Source of the DNA: Utricularia gibba
Lineage: Eukaryota; Streptophyta; Magnoliopsida; Lamiales; Lentibulariaceae
Length of the DNA stretch: 64,000 bases
Direction of reading: 5' to 3'
NCBI GenBank assembly: GCA_002189035.1
Contig: NEEC01000014.1
Span: 870,501-934,500, forward strand
Position 1 is the stretch's first letter; each line of letters starts with the position of its first letter. Positions 63,201 to 64,000 of this stretch are shown in pieces. The position numbers were made by a program, and so were the translations under genes. A model generated the notes under the pieces. The model did no database searches. It was not told the DNA's origin and worked only from the letters and a program-made list of their open reading frames with translations.

Positions 63201-64000
63201 TTGTATTTCTTTAAAATTTATCTTCTCTTTTGAAATTCTTAAACAAAATGACAGTGGTTGTGATCTCTCAGTTGATACTGGTGTAACCACATGTGCATGC
63301 ATACTTGTCATCTAGTTGCTTGGTCTACTTTGGGAAAGCTGCATAGACCATTCATTCAGGATTTTAGTGGTTATCTTGCACTGTTGCAGCAATGAGAATG
63401 ATATAACAGAGAGGTTGAAGTACATTATTGAGGCGAATGCTCGTCTTAGCCAGCAGCTACTTGAAACAAGCCTTTACAGAAATGGTGTGGTATGGCGCTC
63501 ATACTTCTGGTTTCTTTTCATGCTTTTTAGATGAGATAAATTCCTGATAGTTCAGCATGTTTTTTCTTTGAACATCAGTCAGAAGTTTGACGCATTGTAA
63601 AATTATGCTGTGATTGTCACCCCAAGTCAAGTATGGTGGCACTGTTGATTGTATTAATACAGTGCTTTGCAGATCAAGCACACAAAAAAACTAAGTCCTG
63701 TATTTTAGCTATTTCAGTGTCATTCCATGCACTCTATTTCTGTCACTGATATTAAAACTTTGAATCTTGGATATTTTTTATTTTGTAATTTTTTTGAAAA
63801 AATATAGGCACCTTAAACTAGTGTTTCTCTCTGTGGAATATTGCATTAGACTACCTGGGACAATCTACAAATGGAGGTTGCTCAATATATTAATAGTGAA
63901 ACTCGTGGACTGATGATATATGATGGTGGGCCCTCCAAACCATTGAGCGGTTTCGTTCAGCGCCTCAAAGGAAAGCAAGGAAGATTTCGTCAGAACTTGT
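60291..64000 (+). CDS. NRPC1: RNA polymerase III largest subunit NRPC1, N-terminal part (runs off right edge)
   Basis: Catalytic subunit of RNA polymerase III, which makes tRNA and 5S rRNA. Eight exons visible: 60291-60364, 61119-61248, 61537-61686, 61982-62159, 62392-62549, 62663-62775, 63390-63489 and 63850 onward, giving 351 residues of about 1,390. The clamp zinc site is clear ([19 protein letters not shown]), then a second Cys pair (CSRCNFING). Further blocks: [60 protein letters not shown] and the [18 protein letters not shown] switch-2 region just at the window edge. This distinguishes it from NRPB1 and NRPA1 by the spacing and the [13 protein letters not shown] motif. Two adjacent ATGs (60291, 60294) could start it. 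Confidence 0.95.

Overview
This is nuclear DNA of a flowering plant, most likely a dicot: short GT-AG introns, AT-rich gaps, GGCCCA/TGGGCC (site II) promoter motifs, and typical angiosperm genes (IRX10, CYP734A, VQ, IQD, PHT5, miR396). The species cannot be named from the sequence. I rebuilt gene models by hand from splice sites and reading-frame phase, so exon edges are predictions.

Layout, left to right: the 5' half of exocyst SEC10 (-, runs off the left edge); an IRX10-like GT47 xylan synthase gene (+); a 5 kb gap; the brassinosteroid-inactivating P450 CYP734A (+); a 4.3 kb gap with orphan ORFs; a VQ-motif gene (+); a MIR396 locus (+); a decayed SRP54 copy (-); a DCN1-like neddylation gene (+); V-ATPase subunit c'' (-); the 26-exon NatA auxiliary subunit NAA15 (-); a thionin-like Cys-rich secreted protein (+); a small conserved plant gene (-); ribosomal protein L37 (+); an RH33/RH48-type DEAD-box helicase with eroded motifs (+); a phytyl ester synthase-like plastid acyltransferase (-); an IQD calmodulin-binding protein (-); a BAG-domain co-chaperone that lacks its ubiquitin-like domain (+); an SPX-MFS vacuolar phosphate transporter (+); and the 5' part of RNA polymerase III largest subunit NRPC1 (+, runs off the right edge). 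The neighbours belong to unrelated pathways, as is normal in plants; there is no operon or gene cluster.

The main surprises are: (1) an easily missed MIR396 hairpin at 17.0 kb; (2) an SRP54 relic keeping the N-terminus, the end of the G domain and pieces of the M domain, but not the GTP-binding core; (3) six single-base losses, all in C or G runs inside conserved coding exons (VQ, NAA15 twice, PES, IQD, BAG), which look like assembly homopolymer errors; (4) a helicase whose motifs Ib, III, V and VI have lost consensus residues; (5) a PHT5 intron that seems to start with GA, and two GC-AG introns sharing the same donor context. No wholly new system was recognised. CRISPR arrays, rRNA and true tRNA genes were not seen.
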